In this document: positions 23,195 to 31,607 of the stretch, piece after piece
How positions within the stretch are numbered: position 1 is the stretch's first letter
Layout: the number at the start of each line of letters is the position of its first letter
NCBI GenBank assembly: GCA_015478665.1
Contig: JADMII010000018.1
Location: 1-49,110, forward strand
Direction: 5' to 3'
Length of the DNA: 49,110 nucleotides
Origin: Dehalococcoidia bacterium
GTDB taxonomy: Bacteria; Chloroflexota; Dehalococcoidia; DSTF01; JACRBR01
Program-made: the position numbers and the translations under genes
Notes under the pieces: model-generated
Database searches by the model: none
What the model saw: only the letters and a program-made list of their open reading frames with translations
Told to the model about the DNA's origin: nothing

Positions 23195-23707
23195 ATGGAG
23201 AGTGGAATCCCGGCCCTGCTGATCGCCGCCGTCCTCATGCTGTCGACGGTCTTCCTCGCGCGCGGCGGCTTCGTCGGCATGGATGCGGTGGGCCAGCAGC
23301 TCAAGCAGTCGGAAGTGAACATCGGCGCGCAGAACCGCAGCGGCATCACGGCGACATCGGCGAGCATCGACCCGACGGGCGCGAACATCACCATCGACGT
23401 GCTGAACAGCGGCCAGACCGACATCTCGCAGTACAGCCAGATGGATGTGCTGCTGCAGTACTTCGATGAGAACGGCACGCGCTACGACACGTGGATCCCG
23501 TACACGTCTGGCGCGCTCGCCGCCGATACCTGGACCACGGGGACGTTCACCAACGATGCCTTCGAGCCACGGATCCTCAACCCGGGCGAGAGTATGCAGG
23601 TCCTGATCCGGGTCAACCCGCCGGTCGGCGCCGGCACGACGAACCGCGCGATTATCGGCACGGAGAAGGGCGTCACGCTGCAGACGTACTTCTCCGGGCC
23701 GCCCTAG
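23195..23707 (+). CDS. arlF: ArlF-like archaellum stator protein
   Basis: 170 residues: a short N-terminus (MESGIP), one membrane helix (ALLIAAVLMLSTVFLARGG), then a secreted beta-sandwich (ANITIDVLNSGQTDISQYSQ, MDVLLQYFDENGTRYDTW). The immunoglobulin-like 'DVLNSGQT' pattern parallels 'WVKNIGAVK' in the preceding protein, as expected for the paralogous ArlF/ArlG pair that binds the S-layer or another outer layer in archaea. What they bind in a bacterium is unknown. Two or three N-X-S/T sequons are present. It starts 9 nt after the previous stop. F/G assignment is by position and similarity of fold, and could be reversed. Confidence 0.78.
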   Translation: MESGIPALLIAAVLMLSTVFLARGGFVGMDAVGQQLKQSEVNIGAQNRSGITATSASIDPTGANITIDVLNSGQTDISQYSQMDVLLQYFDENGTRYDTWIPYTSGALAADTWTTGTFTNDAFEPRILNPGESMQVLIRVNPPVGAGTTNRAIIGTEKGVTLQTYFSGPP

Positions 23708-23722
23708 GAGGGCGGGCCAGGG

Positions 23723-25321
23723 ATGGCGTTCTACACGAGGTTCCTGCCGGGCGCGGCGACGAAGGCCGCCCGCAGCGAGGCGGTCGAGGACGCGGCGAAC
23801 TGGCAGCGGCCGACGTCGTTCTTCAGGCCTGCGCCCGCGGACTACGACCTCGTCGCGCAGCTGACCTACATGTCGGCGCTGGCGACGGCGAACGTCGGGC
23901 GCGAGGAGCTGTTCCACAAGACGGCGCAGCTCGGCTACACGACGTCGGGGTATTTCCACCGCGTGCACCTCGTCGCGCAGCGGCTGAACTACGACTACGC
24001 CCGCGCCTGCCAGATCGTCGCCGATGCGACCGAGAGCGAGGTCGTGAAGAGCCTGCTGCTCCGCTTCTCGAGCTCGCTCGCCTCCGGCGAAGCCGAATCC
24101 GTCTTCCTCGCGCGCGAGACCGAAATCCAGATCGAGCACTACTCGCGCAAGTACGAGCGCGACCTCGAGTCGCTGCGCAAGTGGACCGATGCCTACGTCG
24201 CGCTGATGGTCTCCGTGACGCTCGTCGTCGTCGTCTCGCTCGTCTCGATGATGATCTACAGCGTCGGCACGATCTTCATCTTCGGCCTGGCAGCGGTGAT
24301 GATCGGCATCGCCGCCATCGGCGACTGGATCATCTACCGGACGGCGCCCGTCGAGCCGAAGACGCACCGGCGCGCCGAACGCTCGCGGACGCAATCGCAG
24401 ATGCTCCGCGTCGCGCGCGTGCTGATCCCGGCGGCCGCCGTCGCCGGCGCGCTCGCCGGACTGCTCTCCGGCATCGGCGCCGGACTCGTCGCGGCGGGCG
24501 TCTTCGTCGCGCCGGTCGGCTTCCTGGCGTTCCTCGATGACCGGCGCGTCGACCAGCAGGACCGCGACGTCTCGACGTTCCTGCGGGCGCTCGGCTCCGT
24601 CGTCGGCGCCATCGGCACGACGGTGACGGAGGGCATGGAGCGCCTGAACCTGCGCTCACTGGCGTCGCTCGAGCAGGGGGTACGGCGGCTTCATGTGCGG
24701 CTGCGCTCGGGCATCCGGCCGGACATGTGCTGGGACCGCTTCATCTCGGAGACCGGCAGCGAGCTGGTCGACCGCTCCGTCGGCACCTTTTGGGACACGA
24801 TCAAGCTCGGCGGCGACCCCGACCAGATCGGCTACCTCTCGTCGCTCTTCGCGATGAAGATCTCGCTGATGCGCGAGAACCGCAAGCTGATCTCGCAGAC
24901 CTTCATGTACCTGATCATCCCGCTGCACGCCGTCCTCGTGACGATCCTGCTCTTCATCACGGAGGTGATGGCGATCTTCGCGACGCAGCTCGCCGGCATC
25001 CAGACATCGGCGCTGACCAACACGCAGTCGAGCCAGCAGGCCGGCGTCGACGTCACGAACGTGCTGGCGTTCGCCGCGCCCAACGTCGCCTTCATCCGCG
25101 GCTTCGCGCTCGTCGTGACGCTCGTGCTCACGGTCGTCGACGCCTGGGCGCCGCACGCGACCTCGGGCGGGCATCACCACAAGTTCTGGATCCACCTGTC
25201 GCTGATGATGGTGCTCTCCGGGCTGGGGTTGCTGTTCATCCCGCAGGCCGTGCAGGCGCTGTTCCACAACATCGCCGGCGACCTGGCGAGCGCGCCGGTC
25301 ACGCCAGGCCCGTCGCAGTGA
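23723..25321 (+). CDS. arlJ: Archaellum assembly platform protein ArlJ (T2SSF family)
   Basis: The 532-residue membrane protein belongs to the GspF/TadC/FlaJ family. The cytosolic N-terminal domain contains YMSALATANVGREELFHKTA and RLNYDYARACQIV, matching the FlaJ T2SSF domain. Paired membrane helices occur at about residues 165-215 and 232-272. A second cytosolic T2SSF domain follows (STFLRALGSVVGAIGTTVTEGMERL, YLSSLFAMKISLMRENRKLISQTF), then three further helices (about 393-415, 448-468, 488-510). The 'LG..IG.......G.....' second-domain signature and high helix count are typical of ArlJ rather than PilC. It would form the rotor platform driven by ArlI, which is absent here. It starts 15 nt after arlF. 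Confidence 0.9.
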   Translation: MAFYTRFLPGAATKAARSEAVEDAANWQRPTSFFRPAPADYDLVAQLTYMSALATANVGREELFHKTAQLGYTTSGYFHRVHLVAQRLNYDYARACQIVADATESEVVKSLLLRFSSSLASGEAESVFLARETEIQIEHYSRKYERDLESLRKWTDAYVALMVSVTLVVVVSLVSMMIYSVGTIFIFGLAAVMIGIAAIGDWIIYRTAPVEPKTHRRAERSRTQSQMLRVARVLIPAAAVAGALAGLLSGIGAGLVAAGVFVAPVGFLAFLDDRRVDQQDRDVSTFLRALGSVVGAIGTTVTEGMERLNLRSLASLEQGVRRLHVRLRSGIRPDMCWDRFISETGSELVDRSVGTFWDTIKLGGDPDQIGYLSSLFAMKISLMRENRKLISQTFMYLIIPLHAVLVTILLFITEVMAIFATQLAGIQTSALTNTQSSQQAGVDVTNVLAFAAPNVAFIRGFALVVTLVLTVVDAWAPHATSGGHHHKFWIHLSLMMVLSGLGLLFIPQAVQALFHNIAGDLASAPVTPGPSQ

Positions 25322-25408
25322 CCGATCGCGGCCGGATGGGTCGACGTTTGGGTTCGAAGGGCCGTCTCGCCCGCGCGCGGCGGCCTGCAAGCGGAAGCGA
25401 GGTGACAG

Positions 25409-25816
25409 ATGAGTTGGCTGCGCAGGGGACGCGATCCGGAGGAGTTCGACGACGCGCCGAAGCCGCCGCCGCCCTACGTGCCCGCCTCAATGCGGCCACG
25501 GGCGATGCCGGAATTCGCCGCCGATCCGGCGGACGACGACGAGGCCGACGGGCAGTTGCAATTCCTCGCCTCGCTGGCGGACGAGGTAGAGCGGGAACAG
25601 CACCAGGCACGCCGGCAGCCGGCGAGCACGCGCTTCCAGCGTCGCGACATCGAGCTCGACGCCGACGATGCGCTGTGGGCGTTCCGGGAGCCGGCCGAGC
25701 GCACCGACCCCTACGAGGGCCTGCGTCGCTTCACCGGAGGTGACGTCGAGATCGACGAGCTCATCGACGACCTGGCGATCACGGCCGCCGCCCTCCGCCG
25801 GCGGCGCGCGGCGTAG
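25409..25816 (+). CDS. Hypothetical 135-residue acidic protein downstream of arlJ
   Basis: I recognise no family. The protein is soluble and strongly charged: MSWLRRGRDPEEFDD, a Pro-rich patch (KPPPPYVP), an acidic segment (DPADDDEADGQLQFLASLAD), and a C-terminal part (DVEIDELIDDLAITAAALRR) that looks helical. GAGGTGAC precedes the ATG. It sits 87 nt after arlJ and 12 nt before the amidase gene, on the same strand, so it is probably transcribed with the archaellum genes or with the amidase. A role in motor assembly or regulation is only a guess from position. Confidence 0.65.
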   Translation: MSWLRRGRDPEEFDDAPKPPPPYVPASMRPRAMPEFAADPADDDEADGQLQFLASLADEVEREQHQARRQPASTRFQRRDIELDADDALWAFREPAERTDPYEGLRRFTGGDVEIDELIDDLAITAAALRRRRAA

Positions 25817-25828
25817 CGGCAGATCGGC

Positions 25829-26836
25829 ATGTCGCGCTGGGCCTCGATGCTGCTCCTGCTTTCGATGGCGCTCTGGACGGCGCTCACCGCCGCCTTCGGC
25901 TGGTCGCTCGTCCGGCCACGGAACGCCGCAGCGCAACCCGTCGTCGTGTACGACGTCACGTCGCCGGGCAGCGCGCGCCGCGTGTACGCGCTCACGCTCG
26001 AGCAGGCGCGGGCGACGTTGCCTCCGCCGGTCCGCGCGCCGGTGAAGGCGCCGACGCTTGCCGCCCGCGCCTATCCCATCCCGGAGTACGCGCTCGATGC
26101 CGGCGTCTCCGCGCGCGTGCAGGCCGCCGACGCCGTCGCCGCGCGCCCGGCTCCGAAGCCGCCGGTGCCGCCATCGAAGGGAGTGATCGTCCTCGACCCG
26201 GGGCACGGGCGCGGCGACCCGGGCGCCGTCCACTACGTGCCCGACGGATCGGGCGGCTACGACCTCATCGAGGCCGATTCCAATCTCGAAAACGCGCAGC
26301 GCGTACGCGACGACCTCGAGGCGATGGGGTACACGGTCTACCTGACGCGCACCGGCGCTGGCAACGGGCCGGGCGCGCCGCTGCCGCTGCAGTTCATCAC
26401 GTCCGACCTCTACGCGCGGGTCGCGCTGGCGAAGGCGGTGAACGCGCAGCTGTACGTCGCCTTCCACGGCAACGGCTCGACGGACCGCCGCCTGAGCGGC
26501 GTCGAGACGTGGTACTGCGGCAAGCGCGCCGCCGGCGACGCGAACGCCGACCTGGCGTCGCGGCTGCAGCGCGCGATGATGGATGCGCTGCACGCATACG
26601 GCTACTTCCCGCCGGACCGCGGCGTCATGGAGGACGCGGCGCGGCACGATGCCAGCTTCTGCCAGTTCGTCGTCACCCGCGAGGCGCCGGTGCCCGCCGC
26701 GCTCGTCGAGTTCCTCTTCCTCACGAACGATGCCGACGCCAAGGTGCTGCTCGACCCGCGCGCACACGAGCTGATGGCGCAGTACGTCGCCGCGGCGATC
26801 GACGGCTTCATGCGCGATCGGGGAGGTGGGCGCTAG
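25829..26836 (+). CDS. N-acetylmuramoyl-L-alanine amidase (Amidase_3), membrane-anchored
   Basis: 335 residues: an N-terminal membrane helix or uncleaved signal (about residues 5-27), a linker of about 90 residues, then an Amidase_3 domain. Zinc-site features are VLDPGHGRGDPGAV (His), LIEADSNLENAQRV (Glu), YVAFHGNGSTD (His) and PAALVEFLFLTNDAD (catalytic Glu). These enzymes cut the bond between muramic acid and the stem peptide. It follows the unknown protein by 12 nt, in line with the archaellum operon. Local wall opening for the filament would be one plausible reason for that placement, but it may be unrelated cell-wall turnover. Confidence 0.9.
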   Translation: MSRWASMLLLLSMALWTALTAAFGWSLVRPRNAAAQPVVVYDVTSPGSARRVYALTLEQARATLPPPVRAPVKAPTLAARAYPIPEYALDAGVSARVQAADAVAARPAPKPPVPPSKGVIVLDPGHGRGDPGAVHYVPDGSGGYDLIEADSNLENAQRVRDDLEAMGYTVYLTRTGAGNGPGAPLPLQFITSDLYARVALAKAVNAQLYVAFHGNGSTDRRLSGVETWYCGKRAAGDANADLASRLQRAMMDALHAYGYFPPDRGVMEDAARHDASFCQFVVTREAPVPAALVEFLFLTNDADAKVLLDPRAHELMAQYVAAAIDGFMRDRGGGR

Positions 26837-27075
26837 GGGAGCGGGAGGCGCGAAGTGGGCGCCGCTTGTCCTGTCAATTTCTGAGCGCCGGCGAAAGGTC
26901 TCTCCGAAGACCGCGCCCGAGGCCACCAGATCGCCCTCGCGCGCAGGCAGCGATTCGAACGCGCATTGTCCATCGAACCCTGATCGGCGAACATGCGTCG
27001 GACGCGGGCGGCGGCCGCAGGGGTGAGTCCAGCCGCCGCGGGCAGGAAGAACCGCCGACGGGGACGAGCGCGACG

Positions 27076-27846
27076 ATGACGACAGCGGCACTGAACGGCA
27101 TCACCATCCATTACGAGGAGCACGGCAACCCGCGCGGGCTGCCGCTGCTCCTCACCCACGCCTACGCGGCGACCCTGCAGATGTGGCGGCCGCAGTTCGA
27201 GGCGCTGCCGGAGTACCGGGTCATCGCCTGGGACATGCGCGGCCACGGCGGCACCGACAGCCCGCCGGCGCAGCCGCAGTACACCGAGAAGCTGACGGTC
27301 GAGGACATGGCGGCGCTGCTCCGGCACCTCCGGATCGAACGCGCGGTGATCGGCGGCCTCTCGCTGGGCGGCTACATCTCGCTCGAGTTCCAGCGCGCGC
27401 ACCCGGCGATGACGCGAGCGCTGATCCTCTGCAACACCGGCCCCGGCTACCGGAAGGACGAGGCGCGCGCCGAGTGGAACGACTTCTCCATCGGCTATGC
27501 GAAGCGCTTCGAGGAGCGCGGGCTCGACGGCCTCGGGCGCGGCATCGAGATCGACGCGACGAAGCAGTACCAGCGGTCGGCGCAAGGTCTCGCCTTCGCC
27601 GGCCGCGGCATCCTCACGCAGCGTGACGCCAACGTCCTCGAGCACCTCGCTGACATCGACGTGCCGACCCTGATCGTGCTCGGCGCCGACGACGCGCGCT
27701 ACAAGGCCGGGGGCGAGTACATGGCCGCGAAGATCCCGCGGGCGCGGAAGGTCGTGATCGAAGGCGCCGGCCACGCCGTCAACCTCTACCAGCCCGCCGC
27801 CTTCAACGCCGCGGTTCGAGACTTCCTCGCCTCCCTCGGCGGGTAG
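27076..27846 (+). CDS. Alpha/beta hydrolase (haloperoxidase / 3-oxoadipate enol-lactonase-like)
   Basis: The 256-residue protein has a complete alpha/beta-hydrolase fold. The oxyanion strand ends in LLLTHAYAAT, the nucleophile elbow is GLSLGG with Ser, the acid is in LIVLGADDARY, and His is in VIEGAGHAVNLYQP. WDMRGHGGTDSP is the usual early loop. It resembles 3-oxoadipate enol-lactonases and non-heme haloperoxidases, but no pathway neighbours support a specific substrate. ATG 27076 is used; the open frame extends far upstream through the amidase region without similarity. It is flanked by gaps of about 240 and 180 nt. Confidence 0.87.
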   Translation: MTTAALNGITIHYEEHGNPRGLPLLLTHAYAATLQMWRPQFEALPEYRVIAWDMRGHGGTDSPPAQPQYTEKLTVEDMAALLRHLRIERAVIGGLSLGGYISLEFQRAHPAMTRALILCNTGPGYRKDEARAEWNDFSIGYAKRFEERGLDGLGRGIEIDATKQYQRSAQGLAFAGRGILTQRDANVLEHLADIDVPTLIVLGADDARYKAGGEYMAAKIPRARKVVIEGAGHAVNLYQPAAFNAAVRDFLASLGG

Positions 27847-27981
27847 CGGACGACCTCGCACCGAGCCCGGCGCGCCGTGCAGGGAACGGCACACGCCACG
27901 TATGCACTGATCGCGCTCCACCCGCAAGTCGCGCGAGCGAGAACATCCAGCATCCAACACCCAGCATCCAGATCGGGTACC

Positions 27982-28007
27982 CTGCTTCGGATCACGGGAC
28001 GAAGCAG
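27982..28007 (+). promoter_or_regulatory. Hairpin abutting the gmd ribosome binding site
   Basis: CTGCTTCG (27982-27989) pairs perfectly with CGAAGCAG (28000-28007) around a 10-nt loop. Its 3' strand overlaps the start of AGGAGG (28006-28011), so the fold would partly mask the ribosome binding site of the next gene. Confidence 0.4.
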
Positions 28008-28024
28008 GAGGCGAGTGCCACCGC

Positions 28025-29032
28025 ATGCCGCGCGCGCTGATCACCGGCATCACCGGCCAGGACGGGTTCTACCTCTCGGAGCACCTGCTCAAGCAGGGCT
28101 ACGACGTCTACGGCCTCATCCGCGGTCAGGCGAACCCGAAGCGGCCGCTGCTGGAGCGCACGCTGCCCGACGTGCGCATCGTCGACGGCGACCTGCTCGA
28201 CCAGGCGTCGCTGATGAACATCATCCAGAAGGTGAAGCCGGACGAGGTCTATAATCTCGCGGCGATCAGCTTCGTGATGCTGTCGTGGAACCAGCCGGAG
28301 CTGACCGGCGAGATTACCGGCCTCGGCGCGCTCCGCGTGCTCGAGGCGATCCGGCTGAACGCCGCGGCGTCGCCGTCGCGCTCGAAGAGCGGGATCGGCA
28401 TCAAATTCTACCAGGCGTCGAGCAGCGAGATGTTCGGCAAGGTGCGGGAGACGCCGCAGAACGAGCAGACGCCGTTCCATCCACGCAGCCCCTACGGCGT
28501 GGCCAAGGCGTATGCGCACTACATCACGGTGAATTACCGGGAGAGCTACAACATCTTCGCCTGCAGCGGCATCCTCTTCAACCACGAGTCGCCGCGCCGC
28601 GGGCCGGAGTTCGTCACCCGCAAGCTGACGATCGGCGCCGCCCGCATCAAGGCCGGCCTCCAGAACGAGCTGGTGATGGGGAACCTCGAGTCGCGCCGCG
28701 ACTGGGGGTACGCCGGCGACTACGTGCGGGCGATGCACCTGATGCTGCAGCAGGCCGAGCCGGACGACTACGTCATCGGCAGCGGCGAGACGCACCAGAT
28801 CAAGGAGTTCGCCGAGCTCGCCTTCGCGCGCCTGGGGCTCGATTATCGCGAGTTCGTCCGCTCCGACCCGCAGTTCATGCGGCCGGCCGAGGTCGACCTG
28901 CTGATCGCCGACCCTTCGAAGGCGCGGAGGAAGCTCCGCTGGAAGCCGGAAGTCTCGTTTCGGCGGCTGGTGGACATGATGGTCGACGCCGACGTCGAGG
29001 CGGAGTCCCGGGTGCAGGCGGCGACGGCGTAA
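28025..29032 (+). CDS. gmd: GDP-mannose 4,6-dehydratase
   Basis: The 335-residue short-chain dehydrogenase-type enzyme converts GDP-mannose to GDP-4-keto-6-deoxymannose, precursor of GDP-fucose, rhamnose and related sugars. The NADP loop is [16 protein letters not shown]. Catalytic residues are in [10 protein letters not shown] (Ser/Glu) and [11 protein letters not shown] (Tyr-x3-Lys). [18 protein letters not shown] and [16 protein letters not shown] are signature motifs of Gmd. An AGGAGG lies 13 nt before the ATG within a hairpin. It is followed 71 nt later by a glycosyltransferase, so both probably serve surface or protein glycosylation. Confidence 0.95.
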   Translation: MPRALITGITGQDGFYLSEHLLKQGYDVYGLIRGQANPKRPLLERTLPDVRIVDGDLLDQASLMNIIQKVKPDEVYNLAAISFVMLSWNQPELTGEITGLGALRVLEAIRLNAAASPSRSKSGIGIKFYQASSSEMFGKVRETPQNEQTPFHPRSPYGVAKAYAHYITVNYRESYNIFACSGILFNHESPRRGPEFVTRKLTIGAARIKAGLQNELVMGNLESRRDWGYAGDYVRAMHLMLQQAEPDDYVIGSGETHQIKEFAELAFARLGLDYREFVRSDPQFMRPAEVDLLIADPSKARRKLRWKPEVSFRRLVDMMVDADVEAESRVQAATA

Positions 29033-29103
29033 CTCGCGTCCCGCGCGGGATCGCCGCTTCGGCGCGGCTCGACGATCTTCGTTCGCACGATCGGACAGCG
29101 AGC

Positions 29104-30423
29104 ATGCACATCCTCCTCATCTGTGCCCTCGACGTCTGGTCGCTCGACCGGGACAAGGGCGCGCCGACGCTCGAGCGGACGCTGCGCGCGTACGGCGACC
29201 ACGGACACACGGTGGACGCCGTGATGCCGGACATCGGCGCCAATCACTTCTACGACCCGTCGGCGCCGACGCCGGCGCCCGAGTCGCGACCACAGCTCCC
29301 CAACGTCCGATTCCACAGCTTTCATCTGCCGAGCCTGCGCGACCTCGAGCGCCGTGCGCCGGCGCTCCGCGGCCTGCCCGCGCCCGTCGAGACGCTCGAC
29401 CAGAAGCTGCGCTTCGCCGTCGCCTTCCCGTGGCTTGCGGCGAAGCATGCGGAACGCCTTCTGCGGACGGCGCCGGCGGGCTTCGACGTGCTGTACGCAT
29501 ACGAGGCCCACGCCGTGCTCTCCGCGCGCCTGCTGCGCCGCCGCGGCCACCGGCTGCCGCTCGTCGCGCGCTTCCAGGGCACCGTCATGCATCCGGCGCT
29601 GAGCGACCGCCTGCTGTATTACCGTCGCTACGAAGAGGCGCTGGCGCTGAAGACGCGCGCCGACCTCTACATCATGACCGACGACGGGACGCAGGGTGAC
29701 GAGGTGCTGGCGCGGCTGAACCCCGCATCGAAGGGGCGCGTGCAGTTCTGGCGCAACGGCCTCGACCTCGATCGCCTGCACGCGCCGACGCCCGAAGAGC
29801 GCGCGGCGGCACGCGCCGCGCTCGGCGTGCCGGCGGACGCCTTCGTCATGCTGACGGCGTCGCGGTTGGCGACGTGGAAGCGCATCGACCGCGCGCTGCG
29901 AGCGCTGGCGCGGGTGCGTGTCTGGCTGCCCCGCGCGCTGCTGCTCGTCGTCGGCGATGGCGAAGAACGCGGACGGCTGCAGTCGCTCGCCCGCGCGCTG
30001 GACGTCAGCGATGCCGTCCGCTTCACCGGCGCCGTCCCGCAGCCCGAGGTGATGCGGGCGATGCACGCCGCCGACCTCTTCCTCGCCGTCGCCGACCTGT
30101 CGAACGTCGGCAACCCGCTGCTCGAGGCGATGACGTGTGGCATGTGCATCGTCGCCGTCGACGCCGGCGATACGCGCGACGTCATCGCCGATGGCGTCAC
30201 GGGCCGGCTCGTCGACAGCTCACAGCGCTCGGGCGTCGTGAAGCCGCTCGAGGAGCGGCTGGCGGAGCTGATCGTCGCCCTCGCCGGCGACGCGGAGCAG
30301 CGCCAGCGCCTCGCGGCGCGCGCGACGGCCTACGCCCGCGAGCAGTTCTGGACGTGGGACCAGCGCATGGCGGCGGAGGTGGACGCCGTGAGGAAGATCG
30401 TGCGTCGGAGGTCCGAGGTCTGA
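29104..30423 (+). CDS. Family 4-type glycosyltransferase
   Basis: The 439-residue GT-B glycosyltransferase begins with MHILLICALDVWSLDRDKGAP, the N-terminal Rossmann domain. The second domain holds RLATWKRIDRALRALARV (donor-binding 'S.....K.....'), the VGDGEERGRLQSLARAL strand-helix and GNPLLEAMTCGMCIVAVDAGDTRDVI, the GT4 nucleotide-sugar motif with the 'E......G.P.V' pattern. The acceptor is unknown. Downstream of gmd on the same strand, it may use a GDP-deoxyhexose. No membrane helix is present. A hairpin at 30490-30510 ends the unit. Confidence 0.9.
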   Translation: MHILLICALDVWSLDRDKGAPTLERTLRAYGDHGHTVDAVMPDIGANHFYDPSAPTPAPESRPQLPNVRFHSFHLPSLRDLERRAPALRGLPAPVETLDQKLRFAVAFPWLAAKHAERLLRTAPAGFDVLYAYEAHAVLSARLLRRRGHRLPLVARFQGTVMHPALSDRLLYYRRYEEALALKTRADLYIMTDDGTQGDEVLARLNPASKGRVQFWRNGLDLDRLHAPTPEERAAARAALGVPADAFVMLTASRLATWKRIDRALRALARVRVWLPRALLLVVGDGEERGRLQSLARALDVSDAVRFTGAVPQPEVMRAMHAADLFLAVADLSNVGNPLLEAMTCGMCIVAVDAGDTRDVIADGVTGRLVDSSQRSGVVKPLEERLAELIVALAGDAEQRQRLAARATAYAREQFWTWDQRMAAEVDAVRKIVRRRSEV

Positions 30424-30489
30424 GGCAGCGAACAATCTCTCCGCGACGACGCGATGGTGGGTCCGGCGAGCGACGGCTCTCACCACCGG

Positions 30490-30510
30490 CCCCTCTCACA
30501 CAGAGAGGGG
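30490..30510. terminator. Hairpin between convergent genes
   Basis: CCCCTCTC (30490-30497) and GAGAGGGG (30503-30510) form an 8-bp stem with an ACACA loop in the gap between the glycosyltransferase and plsX. There is no T-tract. Similar GAGAGGGG strings recur at about 33704 and 33754. Confidence 0.45.
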
Positions 30511-30611
30511 AGCCTGGGTACGGACGTGTGGCGATGGCCGGGCTGAAGCCGATGGTCGAGTTGTGTTGAGGGAAGAACCTCCGCCGTCGCCGCCGGGCGA
30601 CCGGCGCGCGA

Positions 30612-31607
30612 TCACGACACCTTGCGTCCGGATACGCCGCGGATCGTGTCGAGCATCCCCGACGATGCGGCGTCCCGGGCCGCCCGCAAGGCGTTGCGGA
30701 TCGTGCGCGGGTCGGCGTTTCCGTGCGCGATCGTGACGACGCCGTTGACGCCGAGCAGCGGCACGCCGCCGTACGTGCCCGGGTCCATCCGCTCGCGCAT
30801 CGCGATCAGCGCCGGGCGCAGCACTGCGGCGGCGATCTTGTAGCGCAGGCGGGAGTAGATCGTCGCGCGCAGCTCGCGGAAGATGAAGTCCGCGACGCCC
30901 TCGGTGACCTTCACCGCGACGTTGCCGGTGAAGCCGTCGGTGACGACGACGTCGGCGCGGCCGCGGTGCACGTCGCCGCCTTCGATGTTGCCGACGAAGT
31001 TCACGCCCGAGCGCGAGATGCGCGCGAACGCCTCCTGCGCCAGCTCGCTCCCCTTCGTGTCCTCGGCGCCGATGTTCAGGAGCGCCACCCGCGGGTTGGC
31101 GATGCCCAGCACGCGCTCGGCGTAGACCGAGCCCATCTGCGCGAACTGGACGAGGTAGCCCGGCTTCACGTCGGCGTTGGCGCCGACGTCGAGCACGAGG
31201 ATGCCTCGCTCCGTGAACGGGGCCAGCGTGCCGATCGCCGGCCGCTCGATGCCGGGGACGCGGCCGAGCGTCATCAGCGCCGAGGCCATGACGCCGCCGG
31301 TGTTGCCGGCGGAGACGCAGGCGTCGGCGAGACCGCGCTTGACGAGGCCCATGGCGACGTTGATCGACGCGTCCCGCTTCGCGCGCACGGCCTGCGCCGG
31401 ACGCTCGTCCATCGCGACGGCCTCGCTGGCGTGGACGACCTCGATGCCCGCCGGCGTCGGGCCGTCGCGTCGCAGCTCTGCTTCCACGAGCTCGCGCGGG
31501 CCGACGAGCGCCACCTCGATGCCCAGCTCCCGGCGGGCAAGCAGCGCGCCGGCGACGACGGCCGCCGGCGCGTGGTCTCCGCCCATGGCGTCGAGCGCGA
31601 TCAGCAT
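30612..31607 (-). CDS. plsX: Phosphate acyltransferase PlsX
   Basis: The 331-residue enzyme makes acyl-phosphate from acyl-ACP for the PlsX/PlsY route of phospholipid synthesis. It starts IALDAMGGDHAP, the family hallmark. VSAGNTGGVMASAL, GVLLNIGAEDTKG-like (RVALLNIGAEDTKG) and VVTDGFTGNVAVKVTEG follow, with the expected C-terminal GGVPLLGVNGVVTIAHG. ATG at 31607; the frame upstream overlaps the methyltransferase and is not plsX-like. It shares one base with the methyltransferase stop (TGATG), so the two are tightly coupled. rpmF or fab genes, often next to plsX, are absent. Confidence 0.96.
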   Translation of the reverse strand: MLIALDAMGGDHAPAAVVAGALLARRELGIEVALVGPRELVEAELRRDGPTPAGIEVVHASEAVAMDERPAQAVRAKRDASINVAMGLVKRGLADACVSAGNTGGVMASALMTLGRVPGIERPAIGTLAPFTERGILVLDVGANADVKPGYLVQFAQMGSVYAERVLGIANPRVALLNIGAEDTKGSELAQEAFARISRSGVNFVGNIEGGDVHRGRADVVVTDGFTGNVAVKVTEGVADFIFRELRATIYSRLRYKIAAAVLRPALIAMRERMDPGTYGGVPLLGVNGVVTIAHGNADPRTIRNALRAARDAASSGMLDTIRGVSGRKVS

